A stretch of 64,000 nt of DNA from positions 78,526-142,525 of the forward strand of contig NZ_NTHN02000006.1 in NCBI RefSeq assembly GCF_002300555.2, given 5' to 3'. Below, piece after piece: positions 1 through 11,156 of this stretch. The stretch comes from Alloyangia mangrovi (GTDB lineage Bacteria > Pseudomonadota > Alphaproteobacteria > Rhodobacterales > Rhodobacteraceae). The notes beneath the pieces were generated by a model, which was given only the letters and a program-made list of their open reading frames with translations, did no database searches and was not told the DNA's origin. Position numbers and translations under genes: made by a program. Position 1 is the stretch's first letter. Every line of letters starts with the position of its first letter.

Positions 1-1823
<1,823 letters not shown>

Positions 1824-1865
1824 GGGTCAGGTCCTGAAATTAAGACACAAGTTCTTGGTCAGGCC

Positions 1866-2447
1866 TTACAGGAACACCATGACGGAAAAACTTGCCAGTG
1901 CGACGGCCATGGTCCGGTTGAACCAGCGCCAGGCCGCCGGGGTCGACAGCAGATAGGTTAGCAGCGCCCCCGCCGACGTCCAGAACAGGCACACCACCAG
2001 GTTCAGACCTGAAAAGGCCGAGCCCAGCCGCAACGCCTCGCCCAGCGGGCCGAAAGCCGAGGGGTAGGCCGAGACCGCCGCCAGCGCCACCGCCCAGACC
2101 TTGGGGTTGACCCATTGGAAGAGCACCGCCTCGATCAGCGTCATCGGGCGCGCCGCCTCGGCCTTCTTGCGGCGCTCGGAGTGCCAGAGTCCCCAGGCCA
2201 TGTAGAGCATCCAGAGGCTCGCTGCGATGCGCAACACGAACTCCAGGCGCGGCATCTGTTGAAGCAATGCCGCGATGCCGAGCCCGGTAAGCCCCGCGGT
2301 GATGCCGACGCCGATCACCACGCCGAAAAGATGCGGCAGGGTGCGCTTCACGCCGAAGCGGGCGCCCGAGGCAGTAAGGAGGATGACATTGGGACCCGGC
2401 GAGAAGAGCCCGAAGAAGACAAAGGCGTAGAGCGGGTCGAGAGTCAT
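1866..2447 (-). CDS. LysE/RhtB-family amino-acid exporter
   Basis: A 193-residue integral membrane protein with about six hydrophobic segments. The N-terminus carries the family hallmark FSPGPN at about residues 15-20, typical of LysE/RhtB exporters that release amino acids or their analogues. Length is normal for the family (about 200). It begins 10 bp after the cca stop and sits between cca and the ABC exporter on the same strand, so it is probably co-transcribed. The substrate cannot be inferred. Confidence 0.88.
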   Translation of the reverse strand: MTLDPLYAFVFFGLFSPGPNVILLTASGARFGVKRTLPHLFGVVIGVGITAGLTGLGIAALLQQMPRLEFVLRIAASLWMLYMAWGLWHSERRKKAEAARPMTLIEAVLFQWVNPKVWAVALAAVSAYPSAFGPLGEALRLGSAFSGLNLVVCLFWTSAGALLTYLLSTPAAWRWFNRTMAVALASFSVMVFL

Positions 2448-2456
2448 GTAGTGCGC

Positions 2457-3620
2457 TTACTCGTCAGACAGAAGTTCCGCCTTGGTAAGCGTGAAACCCG
2501 ATCCGATCCAGAGTTTCTCTGCCGCGCGCAGCGCCTCGCCCAGCTCGGGGCCTCTGAGCGCGGGCATGAAATCCTTTGCCGAGAGCGGAAAACTCACCTC
2601 GGTGCCCTTGGCCACCTGGAAGAGCGCCTCTTCCGTCACCGGCTGTTGGAAGCTTGCCGCACGCAGCAGGAGCACGCTCTGCGCGATCTCGGCGCCGTGG
2701 CGATAGGAGAGCTCCGCCGGGCCCTGCGGCTCGCCGATCAGGCTCTGATAGGAGGAAAGCTGTCTCTGCTGCGCCTTCGACAGCCGCAGGTCGGGTTCTT
2801 CCACGCCGAGGCTGGCGAGCCTGCGCAGCGCGTCCGGGGCGACGGACAGTCTCTGTTCCTCGGCCACCAGTGGGCCCAGCGCGATCACCGAGGCCCCGGG
2901 CAGCACATGCGCCAGCACTCCGACCTGCGCCATGACCGAGACGGCGGGAACCGGGTCAGGCGCGGCCAGCAGGCGCAGCATCTCCTGCCCGACCCGTTCG
3001 CGCGACAGGGTGTCGAGCCCGTCCAGCGTCTCGGCGATCCCTGCCAGCGCCTCGGGATCGAAGCCCCGCTCGGGATCGCCGTACCAGGCCGAGAAGCGGA
3101 AGTAGCGCAGCGTGCGCAGGTAATCCTCGCGGATACGGTCCGTCGCCTCGCCGATGAAGCGCACGTGGCGGGCCTTGAGGTCCGGCAGGCCGTTCAGCGG
3201 ATCGAGGATCAGCCCCCGCGCATCGGCATAGAGCGCGTTCATGGTGAAGTCGCGCCGCGCCGCATCCTCGGCGATGTCGTCCGAGAAGCGCACCACGGCG
3301 CGGCGGCCATCTGTCTCTGTATCGGCGCGGAAGGTGGTGATCTCGTGGCCGATGCCGCCCGCGACCACCGTCACCGTACCGTGCTCGATGCCGGTAGGCA
3401 CCGGCTTCAGCCCCGCCGCCTGCGCCAGCTCGACCACCCGCTCGGGGCGGGCATCGCTGGCGATGTCGACGTCGCTCACCGCCACGCCCATCAGCGCGTT
3501 GCGCACGCAGCCGCCGACCACGTACCCCTGATGACCGCCGCCCTCGAGCATGGCGAGCACCTGCTGCGTCTCGGGTCGGGTCAGCCAGTCGCCGGTTACC
3601 GTGGTTTTTCCAAGGCTCAT
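2457..3620 (-). CDS. cca: CCA tRNA nucleotidyltransferase
   Basis: Adds or repairs the 3' CCA of tRNAs using CTP and ATP. The 387-residue protein shows the class II nucleotidyltransferase motifs: GGCVRNALMG near residue 36 followed by the metal-binding DVDIA, and RRDFTMNALYAD near residue 140. An alpha-helical RNA-binding body follows. The length fits the shorter alphaproteobacterial form without an HD domain. The ATG overlaps the stop of the upstream NUDIX gene by 4 bp, indicating translational coupling in the hslO-NUDIX-cca operon. Confidence 0.93.
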   Translation of the reverse strand: MSLGKTTVTGDWLTRPETQQVLAMLEGGGHQGYVVGGCVRNALMGVAVSDVDIASDARPERVVELAQAAGLKPVPTGIEHGTVTVVAGGIGHEITTFRADTETDGRRAVVRFSDDIAEDAARRDFTMNALYADARGLILDPLNGLPDLKARHVRFIGEATDRIREDYLRTLRYFRFSAWYGDPERGFDPEALAGIAETLDGLDTLSRERVGQEMLRLLAAPDPVPAVSVMAQVGVLAHVLPGASVIALGPLVAEEQRLSVAPDALRRLASLGVEEPDLRLSKAQQRQLSSYQSLIGEPQGPAELSYRHGAEIAQSVLLLRAASFQQPVTEEALFQVAKGTEVSFPLSAKDFMPALRGPELGEALRAAEKLWIGSGFTLTKAELLSDE

Positions 3621-4219
3621 GCCATGCGCTCCGCCAGCCCGCGCAGCATCCGTGCCGTCGCGCCCCAGATGTAATAGGGGCCGAAGGGCACCGTCCAGTA
3701 ATGCCGCGTCGCGCCGCGCCAGCGCCGCCCCTGGATGCTGTAGCGGTCGAGGTCGGCAATATGCGCGAAGGGCACGCGGAACACCTCGGCGACCTCGCCA
3801 GGCTCCGGAACAGGCTCGAAATCGTACATGACAAGACCAATGACCGGGGTCACCTGGAAGCCGGTGACTGTCTCGTGCGCGGCCAGCGTGCCCAGCACGT
3901 CCACCCGGCTTTCCGACAGGCCCACCTCCTCGCGCGCCTCGCGCAGGGCGGCGGCAACCTCGTCCTCGTCGCCGGGATCGACCTTGCCGCCGGGAAAGGC
4001 GATCTGGCCAGGGTGGTGCTTGAGCCGCGAGCTGCGCTTGGTCAGCACGAGCTCTAGCCCCTGCTCGCAGGCGACGAACCCAGCGAGAACGCCGGCGGGA
4101 CGCAGCTTGCGCCCCTCCGGCAGAACCGTGCCCGGGTTCAGATCGAAATCCGAGGATGCGCCGGAGGTCGACTCCAAGGCCCGTTTCAGCAGATCGATCT
4201 GTTCCCGGACCTGGCTCAC
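3617..4219 (-). CDS. NUDIX hydrolase, CoA pyrophosphatase type
   Basis: A 200-residue NUDIX enzyme. The NUDIX box lies near residues 97-119 (GGKVDPGD, then REAREEVGL). It is preceded by TKRSSRLKHHPGQIAFPGG, which closely resembles the CoA-pyrophosphatase signature of the NudL/YeaB group, so it probably cleaves coenzyme A or its esters to 3',5'-ADP and phosphopantetheine derivatives. Its ATG overlaps the hslO stop by 4 bp, and its stop overlaps the cca start by 4 bp. CoA activity is inferred from family motifs only. Confidence 0.87.
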   Translation of the reverse strand: MSQVREQIDLLKRALESTSGASSDFDLNPGTVLPEGRKLRPAGVLAGFVACEQGLELVLTKRSSRLKHHPGQIAFPGGKVDPGDEDEVAAALREAREEVGLSESRVDVLGTLAAHETVTGFQVTPVIGLVMYDFEPVPEPGEVAEVFRVPFAHIADLDRYSIQGRRWRGATRHYWTVPFGPYYIWGATARMLRGLAERMA

Positions 4220-5211
4220 TTCTTGGCCTCGAATCCGACCGTTTCCGGGTCGAGCTCGTAATGCGCGCCGCAGAATTGGCAGTCCGCGGTGACCTTGCCG
4301 TCCTCGGTGGTCATCTTCTCGATGTCCCGGGCCGAGTAGATCGACAGCGACTGGCGCACGCGGTCTTCCGAGCAGGTGCAGCCGAAGCGCACCGGCTGGG
4401 CGTCGAACACCCGCGGATTTTCCTCGTGGTAGAGACGCACCAGCAGGTCGGTCGGCGCCAGATCCGGGCCGATCAGCTCCAGCTCGTCCACCGTATCGAG
4501 GTGGAAGTTCACGCGGCGCCAGTTCTCACCGTCGTCCGTGTCGCCGAGCAGATCCTCGGGGCGCAGAACGCCGTTCTCGCCGGTACCGCCCTCGCCGTCG
4601 ACTTGCGGCTTGGCGAAGGGCGAGGCTTTCGGCATGTGCTGCAGCATCACGCCACCGGCGCGCCAGTGCGAGCTGCCATCCGCCTGTGGCACATTGCCGA
4701 AGTTGAGCATGAAACGGGTCGGGATCTGCTCGGACTGGGCGAAGTAGCTCTCGGCGCAGCGCGCCAGCTGGCCACCCGCGAGCGGGGTGATGCCCTGATA
4801 GGGCGTGGTGCCTTTGCCCTGGTCAATGAGCACGGCGAAGTAGCCATCCTCGAGCTGATCGTAGGCCGGGGCGTCGGTGACCTGGTCGCGGTCGAAGCTG
4901 GCATAGGCGCGCAGGCGGGCCGGCTCGCCCTCCTTGGTGGGGGCGAAGTAGTCGGTCGCGATCATGCGCAGCGCGCCACGGGTCTGCACCTGCAGCGAGA
5001 GCTTCCAGCGCAGCTTCATGGTCTGGCCGATCAGCGCGGTCAGCAGGGTCATTTCCGCGATCAGCGCCTCGACCGGCTCCGGATAGTCGTGTTGACTGAG
5101 GACCCCGTTCAGCACCCCGTCGAGCCGCGCCACGCGGCCCCGGATGTCGGCGTGATCCAATTGAAATGGCAGGACGGTATCGTCCCAGGCGAGTTTGCTG
5201 CCGATGGTCAT
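4216..5211 (-). CDS. hslO: Hsp33 redox-regulated chaperone
   Basis: Hsp33 is a cytosolic holdase that is inactive while zinc-bound and becomes active when its C-terminal cysteines are oxidised. The 331-residue protein carries the four-cysteine zinc switch near the C-terminus as CTC followed by CQFC, with a typical N-terminal substrate-binding body. The ATG at 5209-5211 follows a 76-bp divergent intergenic region shared with the next NUDIX gene. It is the first gene of the minus-strand operon with the CoA-type NUDIX gene and cca. Confidence 0.93.
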   Translation of the reverse strand: MTIGSKLAWDDTVLPFQLDHADIRGRVARLDGVLNGVLSQHDYPEPVEALIAEMTLLTALIGQTMKLRWKLSLQVQTRGALRMIATDYFAPTKEGEPARLRAYASFDRDQVTDAPAYDQLEDGYFAVLIDQGKGTTPYQGITPLAGGQLARCAESYFAQSEQIPTRFMLNFGNVPQADGSSHWRAGGVMLQHMPKASPFAKPQVDGEGGTGENGVLRPEDLLGDTDDGENWRRVNFHLDTVDELELIGPDLAPTDLLVRLYHEENPRVFDAQPVRFGCTCSEDRVRQSLSIYSARDIEKMTTEDGKVTADCQFCGAHYELDPETVGFEAKK

Positions 5212-5287
5212 GGGGTTTCCTTATCTGCCGGATCTTGGCATATCGGCCCCATATAAGCAGCAAGAACACGGGAACCAAGGGGGACCG

Positions 5288-5725
5288 ATGACTGCAAGAT
5301 ACGGCGAGCCGCCCGAATCCGGGCGCAGGTACACCCTCCGTCCCGGCGCCTATGCCATCCTGCCGCGAAACGGGGCAGTGCTGGTCACGCATCAGGCAGA
5401 TCCCTGGCCCGAGTACCAGCTGCCCGGCGGCGGCATCGACGCGGGCGAGTCGCCGATCGCGGCCCTGCACCGGGAAGTCTTCGAGGAAACCGGCTGGAAG
5501 ATCGCGCAGCCGCGCCGGCTCGGGGCCTTCCGCCGCTTCACTTACATGCCCGAATACGACCTCTGGGCCGAGAAGCTCTGCATCATCTACGCTGCCCGCC
5601 CGGTGCGCCCGCTCGGCGCCCCCAGCGAGCCCGGCCACCAGGCGGTGTGGATGGACCCGGTGCTGGCCTCGGAGATCCTCGGCAACCCGGGCGACCGCGA
5701 CTTCCTGCGCCGAGCCTTGGCCTGA
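5288..5725 (+). CDS. NUDIX hydrolase
   Basis: A 145-residue NUDIX protein. The box runs GGGIDAGES then REVFEETGW near residues 46-68, with the catalytic glutamates present. The ATG at 5288 is chosen because it follows a purine-rich AAGGGGGA ribosome site; an upstream in-frame ATG at 5195 lies inside the hslO promoter region and lacks support. The substrate is unknown and may be a nucleotide sugar or damaged nucleotide. The gene is divergent from hslO and convergent with the SpoIIE gene, with only 6 bp between their stops. Confidence 0.85.
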   Translation: MTARYGEPPESGRRYTLRPGAYAILPRNGAVLVTHQADPWPEYQLPGGGIDAGESPIAALHREVFEETGWKIAQPRRLGAFRRFTYMPEYDLWAEKLCIIYAARPVRPLGAPSEPGHQAVWMDPVLASEILGNPGDRDFLRRALA

Positions 5726-5731
5726 CAAGGG

Positions 5732-6973
5732 TCAAGTCCCGCCGAATTCCAGCAACGCGGCCGAGACGTCGTCCTCCAGCCGCACGCCGCTGCGCGTGCG
5801 CTGGGTAAACCTCCAGAAGAGATCGTCAAGATACTCGGTGCCCTGCCCCTGCACCTCGAGCGCCAGCGCCCGCAACCCCGCGAAATCGAGCTGCGTGCCA
5901 TCGGGCAGCAGCGCCTCGGTCAGCCCGTCTGAATAGAGCAGCAGCCGGTCGCCGGGCTGCATCTGCAGGCGTAGCCGCTCGTAGCGCGCGCCGGGGATCA
6001 GCCCGACCGGCAGGCCGCCCTGCCCGATGAACTCGGCCCCGCCGCCAGCGCGCAGCAGCAGCGGCGGAGGGTGCCCGGCCTGCACCAGCTCGACCTTGCC
6101 GGAATCGAGATCGGCCACGGCGTAGGCCATGGTCATATACTCCGCGACCCCCGGATCCGCCGCCAGCCGCTCGTTGAGGCGCCGCACCACCTCCTCGGGC
6201 GGGCGGAAGAGCGTGCCATGCACGATCCGCTCGAGCGCGATGTTCTGGTCAGGGAAATCCCCACCCAGCAGCCCGGCCACCCGCGCGGTCATCAGCGCCG
6301 AGGTGATGCCGTGGCCCGAGACGTCGATGCTGTAGACCCCGACGCTGCGCTCGCAATGCGAAAAGCTGCCCACCAGATCGCCGCCCACATGACCGCAGGG
6401 CTTGAGCAGCAGGCTCACCTGCGATGCGCCGATGCGCCGGCTGCGGCGAGGCACCAGCGCCTGCTGGATGGTGCGGGCCTGCTGCAGGTCCCGGTCCACC
6501 GCATCATAGGCCGCCTGCAGCCGTCCCAGCGTCGCCGAAAGCTGGCGCTGCATCTGCAGAATCCGCGCCCCGGCGTTGATCCGCGCGCGCAGCTCGCTCG
6601 CATTGACCGGCTTGGTCAGGAAATCATCCGCCCCGGCGTCGAGCCCGCGAGCGATCTCGGCCTTGTCGCTCTTGCTGGTGAGCAGGATGAAATAGCCGTA
6701 ACGGTCGCCGCATTGGGCCCGGAACAGGCGACAGAACTCCAGCCCGTCCATGCCCGGCATCATCCAGTCCGAGAGCACCGCGTCGGGGCGCATCTGGTCG
6801 CAGAGCAGCAGTGCCTCGGCGCCGCTCTGGGCCTGAAAGACCTCGAGGCCCCAGCGCTGCAGCATCGACGAGAGGATCTTCAGTTGCAGCGGGCTGTCGT
6901 CGACCACCAACACGCGCCGGATCGGGGCCTGCCCCCACCTTGGTTCGAAACTCTCGGCGGTGTTCGGGATCAC
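5732..6973 (-). CDS. Response regulator-SpoIIE/PP2C serine phosphatase
   Basis: A 413-residue two-domain signalling protein. Residues 19-140 form a CheY-like receiver with acidic pair D25-D26, phosphoacceptor D69 in SDWMMPG and conserved K121. A linker helix leads to a PP2C/SpoIIE phosphatase (about residues 190-410) with HVGGDLVG and DVSGHG metal-binding motifs. Proteins of this RsbU-like design dephosphorylate STAS-type anti-sigma antagonists when the receiver is phosphorylated. The start is a GTG at 6971-6973 behind AAAGGA. It is divergent from an HPt gene, a likely phosphodonor. No anti-sigma or STAS partner is visible nearby. Confidence 0.88.
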   Translation of the reverse strand: MIPNTAESFEPRWGQAPIRRVLVVDDSPLQLKILSSMLQRWGLEVFQAQSGAEALLLCDQMRPDAVLSDWMMPGMDGLEFCRLFRAQCGDRYGYFILLTSKSDKAEIARGLDAGADDFLTKPVNASELRARINAGARILQMQRQLSATLGRLQAAYDAVDRDLQQARTIQQALVPRRSRRIGASQVSLLLKPCGHVGGDLVGSFSHCERSVGVYSIDVSGHGITSALMTARVAGLLGGDFPDQNIALERIVHGTLFRPPEEVVRRLNERLAADPGVAEYMTMAYAVADLDSGKVELVQAGHPPPLLLRAGGGAEFIGQGGLPVGLIPGARYERLRLQMQPGDRLLLYSDGLTEALLPDGTQLDFAGLRALALEVQGQGTEYLDDLFWRFTQRTRSGVRLEDDVSAALLEFGGT

Positions 6974-7113
6974 CCTGCATCCTTTCTAGCTACGCCTGAC
7001 CGGGATGCAGGCTAGAGCCCGCGCGTTAATGCATGCTTTCGTCCGAGTCGGGCCGGGACCGCGAAACACTTCGTTCAGCTTTCTCTGTCACGCTCTTCCG
7101 AGGAGGTACCAAG

Positions 7114-7509
7114 ATGACCGAAGCCCCGACATCTCCCGCCGCACTTTCCCCCGGATCAGAGCCGGGTGGCCCCCTCATCGACTGGCTCAGGGTTGCCGAG
7201 CTACGGGACGAAATCGGGGGCGAGGATTTCGATGAGGTGGTCGCGCTCTTCCTGACCGAGGTGCAGGCCACGCTCGATCGTTTGCCCGCGCATGCCGAGT
7301 CGCTGCAGGATCTCTCCGAGCAGCTGCATTTCCTGAAGGGCAGCACGCTGAACCTCGGCTTCGCGCGGCTCTCGACCCTCTGCGAGGCGGGGGAACTCGC
7401 GATCACAGCCGGGCTCGGCGCGCCGCTCGATCCCGAGCTTCTCCGCCGCTGCTACGCCCGCTCACGCGAGGAGTTTCTCGCGCAGCTGCCCGAGCTTCGT
7501 GCCGCCTGA
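7114..7509 (+). CDS. HPt-domain phosphotransfer protein
   Basis: A 131-residue histidine phosphotransfer protein. The motif HFLKGSTLNLGF places the phosphoacceptor at H72, and the flanking sequence is a helical bundle. The start is the ATG at 7114, eight bases after a perfect AGGAGG (7101-7106); an upstream in-frame start at 7033 would read through the divergent promoter. HPt proteins relay phosphoryl groups between hybrid kinases and response regulators. The head-to-head partner is the receiver-SpoIIE protein, which it may phosphorylate. That pairing is inferred from position only. Confidence 0.85.
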   Translation: MTEAPTSPAALSPGSEPGGPLIDWLRVAELRDEIGGEDFDEVVALFLTEVQATLDRLPAHAESLQDLSEQLHFLKGSTLNLGFARLSTLCEAGELAITAGLGAPLDPELLRRCYARSREEFLAQLPELRAA

Positions 7510-7575
7510 AGCCACTGGACAAGGCTCTGCGCCGGGCAGATCGTGCCCAGCGCCCCAAGTGGCACCACGTCGCGA

Positions 7576-8803
7576 TCAGATCACGAATTGCGCCAGAACC
7601 TCGTCGTCGGTGATGTCGCGATAGGCGTAGCCATGGGCGTCGAGATCGCCGAAGAGCCGGTCGAAATTCGCCGGGTTCGCAGTCTCGATTCCGATCAGCA
7701 CCGAGCCGAAGTTGCGCGCCGACTTTTTCAGGTACTCGAAGCGCGCGATATCATCTTCCGGGCCGAGGAAGTTCAGGAAATCCTTCAGTGCCCCGGGGCG
7801 CTGCGGCAGCCGCAGGATGAAGTACTTCTTCACCCCCGAGTAACGCTGCGCCCGCTCCTTCACCTCGGGCAGGCGTTCGAAGTCGAAGTTCCCCCCCCGA
7901 GGTGATGCAGACCACGGTCTTGCCGCGGATCGCCTGGCCAAGGTCCTTCAGCGCGTCGATCGACAGCGCCCCGGCGGGCTCCAGCACCACGCCCTCGACG
8001 TTCAGCATCTCGAGGATGGTGGTACAGAGCCGGTCCTCATTCACCGCCAGCGTGTTTGCCAGCCCGACGCCCTTGAGCACCTCGAAGGTTTTCGCCCCAA
8101 TCCGCGCCACCGCCGCACCGTCCGCGAAAGTGTTCACCGACGGCAGGGTCACCGGCTTGCCCGCCTCGAGCGCGGCGCGCAGGCAGGCGCCGCCCAGCGG
8201 CTCGACAAAAGTGTAACTGGTGGCCGTGCCGAAATAACTCAGCAGCCCCGAGCCGAGCCCGCCGCCGCCCACCGGGATCACCAGGTGATCGGGCACGCGG
8301 CCCAGTTGCGCCTCGATCTCGACCGCCACGGTGGCCTGCCCCTCGATCACGTCCTCGTCGTCGAAGGGCGACAGGAAATGCCCGCCGATCTCGGCGCAAT
8401 AGTCCTGCGCGGCGCTGAGGCATTCGTCGAAATAGTCTCCGACAAGGCGGATTTCGACATTCTCGCCACCGAACATCCGGGTCTTCTGGATCTTCTGCTG
8501 CGGCGTGGTCACCGGCATGAAGATCACCCCGGTCTTGCCGAACTGGCGGCACATATAGGCCACACCCTGCGCGTGGTTGCCGGCACTGGCGGCGACAAAG
8601 GTCTCGACCTCGGGACGCTTGCGCATGGCGTTGAAGGCCCCACGCAGCTTGTAACTGCGCACCGGGCTCAGGTCCTCGCGCTTGAGCCAGATCTCGGCGC
8701 CGAAGATCGCCGAGAGGTGATCGTTGCGCAGAAGCGGCGTCTCGGGGAAGACCGAGCGCATCTCCTGCGTGGCGGCGCGGGCGTGAGCGAGAAAATCATC
8801 CAT
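7576..8803 (-). CDS. ilvA: Threonine ammonia-lyase (frameshifted in this sequence)
   Basis: PLP enzyme that deaminates threonine to 2-oxobutyrate, the first step to isoleucine. The PLP lysine is K52 in SPVRSYKLRGA, and the glycine-rich phosphate loop is near residue 180 (PVGGGGLGSG). The C-terminal part is an ACT-like regulatory domain (FILRLPQRPGALKDFL). The reading frame breaks at a run of eight C (7891-7898). Upstream it reads VCITSGGE and then nonsense, but with seven C it reads ITSGGNFDFERL and continues to the stop at 7576. One extra base in the homopolymer is the simplest explanation, so I treat this as one intact gene of about 408 residues. Confidence 0.88.
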
Positions 8804-8864
8804 GCCCTAGGCATGTGGCGCATCGGCGCGTTTTGCGCAAGGCCGCTGAGCGCCCGGGAGGCGC

Positions 8865-9602
8865 TCAGTCGATCGGGCGTTTCTCGATGAAATGGCCGTA
8901 GAGCGAGGTCAGCACCGAGATGCCGATCATCGTGGCAAACCAGTTGATCACCAGCCCGTAGACAAGGTTGACGATCGAGCCCGCGCTGTCGTCGATCAAC
9001 GCCGGAAGCTCGACCAGCAGCGAGCCGCCGATCACCAGCATGGCCAGGGTCACCACCGCGCCCTCGTCCTCGGCCGTGGCGCGCCAGGCCTGCTTCAGCG
9101 TCAGCTTCTCGCCCAGCGCCGAGGCCGGCAGGATCAGCCCGAGCCGGAAGAAGAGGTAGCCGCCCAGCCCGACCAGGCCGAAGACCAGGATCGGCGCCAG
9201 CCCCGGCACCGCCGCGCCGACCAGCGCCACGGGGATGGCCGAGACCATCATGCCGAGGAAGATCACCAGACCGATCAGGATCGAGCGGCCGAAATAGCCG
9301 AGGATCTCGCCGCCGTGCCATTGCGGCAGCCAGCCGCGCGGCTCTTCTCCGGTCAGCACGAAACGGTGCCAGGCCACGGCGATCCACAGGCTGGCGAGCA
9401 CCGCCAACACCACCAGCGCCAGCGCCGGAAGGCCGATCACCGGCACGGGCAGCCCGCCCGGACCGCCATCATCTGCATGCAGGTAGGTGGCAATCTGGCT
9501 GGCGGCCTGCACGAGGTAGAGCACGAGTGACACGCGCAGCGCGGTGCCGATATTGTCGACCACCATCCGCAGCGAATGCACGAAAATGCGCCAACCCTTC
9601 AT
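8865..9602 (-). CDS. Integral membrane protein of unknown function
   Basis: A 245-residue protein with about six hydrophobic segments (near residues 17-37, 53-75, 100-122, 125-155, 185-205 and 210-230). I recognise no catalytic motif. Its general look is that of glycerophosphoryl-diester-phosphodiesterase-membrane-like or DUF4013-like proteins found in this order, but I cannot assign a family. The ATG at 9600-9602 follows a GAGGG. It lies downstream of the divergent argG promoter region and in the same direction as ilvA, 61 bp away. Confidence 0.7.
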   Translation of the reverse strand: MKGWRIFVHSLRMVVDNIGTALRVSLVLYLVQAASQIATYLHADDGGPGGLPVPVIGLPALALVVLAVLASLWIAVAWHRFVLTGEEPRGWLPQWHGGEILGYFGRSILIGLVIFLGMMVSAIPVALVGAAVPGLAPILVFGLVGLGGYLFFRLGLILPASALGEKLTLKQAWRATAEDEGAVVTLAMLVIGGSLLVELPALIDDSAGSIVNLVYGLVINWFATMIGISVLTSLYGHFIEKRPID

Positions 9603-9735
9603 GAGACCCTCGCCCCGTTTTCCTCAGACATCGCCGACGGCTAGCATATGAGCCCGGAAGGTCAACGGGCGATCCTTGATACCGGGAACAAAACCCAGTA
9701 ATGCGCGAGGCCAGTTCATACGTGAGGGAAAGCCC

Positions 9736-10956
9736 ATGTCCGCGCCCAAGAAAGTCGTCCTGGCCTATTCCGGGGGCCTCGACACCTCGATCATCCTGAA
9801 GTGGCTCCAGACCGAATACGGCTGCGAGGTCGTCACCTTTACCGCCGATCTCGGCCAGGGTGAAGAGCTCGAGCCGGCCCGCGCCAAGGCAGAAATGCTG
9901 GGCGTGTCCAAGGTCTATATCGAGGATCTGCGCGAAGAATTCGTGCGCGATTTCGTCTTCCCCATGTTCCGCGCCAATGCCCTCTACGAGGGGCTCTACC
10001 TGCTCGGCACCTCGATCGCCCGTCCGCTGATCTCGAAGCGGCTGGTCGAGATCGCCGCGGCCGAGGGTGCCGACGCGGTCGCTCATGGCGCAACCGGCAA
10101 GGGCAACGACCAGGTGCGTTTCGAACTGGCCGCCTATGCGCTGAACCCCGACATCAAGGTGATCGCGCCCTGGCGCCTCTGGGACCTGACCTCGCGCACC
10201 CGCCTGCTGGAGTTCGCCGAGCAGAACCAGATCCCCGTCGCCAAGGACAAGCGCGGCGAGGCTCCCTTCTCGGTCGACGCCAACCTGCTGCACACCTCCT
10301 CCGAGGGCAAGGTTCTGGAAAACCCGGCCGAGGAAGCGCCCGAATACGTGCTGCAGCGCTCTGTTCCCGTCGAGCAGGCGCCGAACGAGCCGGAATACGT
10401 TGAGGTGACCTTCGAGAAGGGTGACGCCGTGGCGATCAACGGCGAGGCCATGTCGCCCGCGACGATCCTCACCAAGCTCAACGAACTCGGCGGCAAGCAC
10501 GGTATCGGCGTGCTCGACCTTGTCGAGAACCGCTTCGTCGGCATGAAGTCGCGCGGCATCTACGAGACCCCGGGCGGCACCCTCCTTCTGGAAGCGCACC
10601 GCGGCATCGAGCAGATCACGCTCGACAGCGGCGCCGGCCACCTCAAGGACTCGATCATGCCGCGCTACGCCGAGCTGATCTACAACGGCTTCTGGTTCTC
10701 GCCCGAGCGCGAGATGCTGCAGGCGCTGATCGACAAGAGCCAGGAGCACGTCAGCGGCACCGTCCGCCTGAAGCTCTACAAGGGCTCCGCCCGTACCGTG
10801 GCGCGCTGGTCGGATCACTCGCTCTACTCCGAGGCCCATGTCACCTTCGAGGATGACGCCGGCGCCTACGATCAGCAGGACGCGGCGGGCTTCATCCAGC
10901 TCAACGCCCTGCGCCTCAAGCTGCTGGCCGCGCGGAACCGCCGCCTGAAGGGCTGA
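9736..10956 (+). CDS. argG: Argininosuccinate synthase
   Basis: Joins citrulline and aspartate with ATP to form argininosuccinate in arginine biosynthesis. The 406-residue protein begins [18 protein letters not shown], with the PP-loop nucleotide motif SGGLDTS near residue 13, and has the normal family length. The ATG at 9736 is preferred over an upstream in-frame start at 9676 because GAGGGA sits directly upstream and homologues start here. The gene stands alone, divergent from the membrane-protein gene, and is followed by a strong hairpin. Confidence 0.95.
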   Translation: MSAPKKVVLAYSGGLDTSIILKWLQTEYGCEVVTFTADLGQGEELEPARAKAEMLGVSKVYIEDLREEFVRDFVFPMFRANALYEGLYLLGTSIARPLISKRLVEIAAAEGADAVAHGATGKGNDQVRFELAAYALNPDIKVIAPWRLWDLTSRTRLLEFAEQNQIPVAKDKRGEAPFSVDANLLHTSSEGKVLENPAEEAPEYVLQRSVPVEQAPNEPEYVEVTFEKGDAVAINGEAMSPATILTKLNELGGKHGIGVLDLVENRFVGMKSRGIYETPGGTLLLEAHRGIEQITLDSGAGHLKDSIMPRYAELIYNGFWFSPEREMLQALIDKSQEHVSGTVRLKLYKGSARTVARWSDHSLYSEAHVTFEDDAGAYDQQDAAGFIQLNALRLKLLAARNRRLKG

Positions 10957-10982
10957 GCCCTTTCCCAGCGCTGCACGTCATG

Positions 10983-11012
10983 ATCCCCGCCGGAGACGCC
11001 TCCGGCGGGGAT
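10983..11012 (+). terminator. Hairpin downstream of argG
   Basis: A 13-bp perfect stem (arms 10983-10995 and 11000-11012) closes a 4-base loop, 26 bp after the argG stop. No T tract follows; instead it runs into the GATATTTG repeat. It probably ends or protects the argG transcript. Confidence 0.6.
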
Positions 11013-11066
11013 ATTTGTACCTAGAAGAAACCCCGCGCCCTTCTTCTCGGCACAAATATCCCGGGG
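11007..11066. repeat. Inverted pair of a GATATTTG...AGAAGAA intergenic element
   Basis: Copy A (11007-11029) reads GGGGATATTTGTACC then TAGAAGAA. Copy B (11041-11066) is its near-perfect reverse complement, giving a long inverted repeat with an 11-base centre. A third copy lies at 12858-12882 after msrA. All three follow gene ends and adjoin GC-rich hairpins. This looks like a dispersed intergenic repeat, perhaps a terminator-associated element; copy number elsewhere in the genome cannot be seen. Confidence 0.6.
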
Positions 11067-11156
11067 AGTCCGCGCGCAAGCGCGGGCGGGACAGCGCCCG
11101 GCTTCGCCTCCGACCCGCCCCGCGCTAAACTGGCGTGCGAAACGGAGGGCGCTCTC

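Noticed and set aside
7576..8803. ilvA as a true pseudogene
   Set aside because: Both halves are perfectly preserved and one base in an eight-base run restores the frame, as in six other genes of the window.
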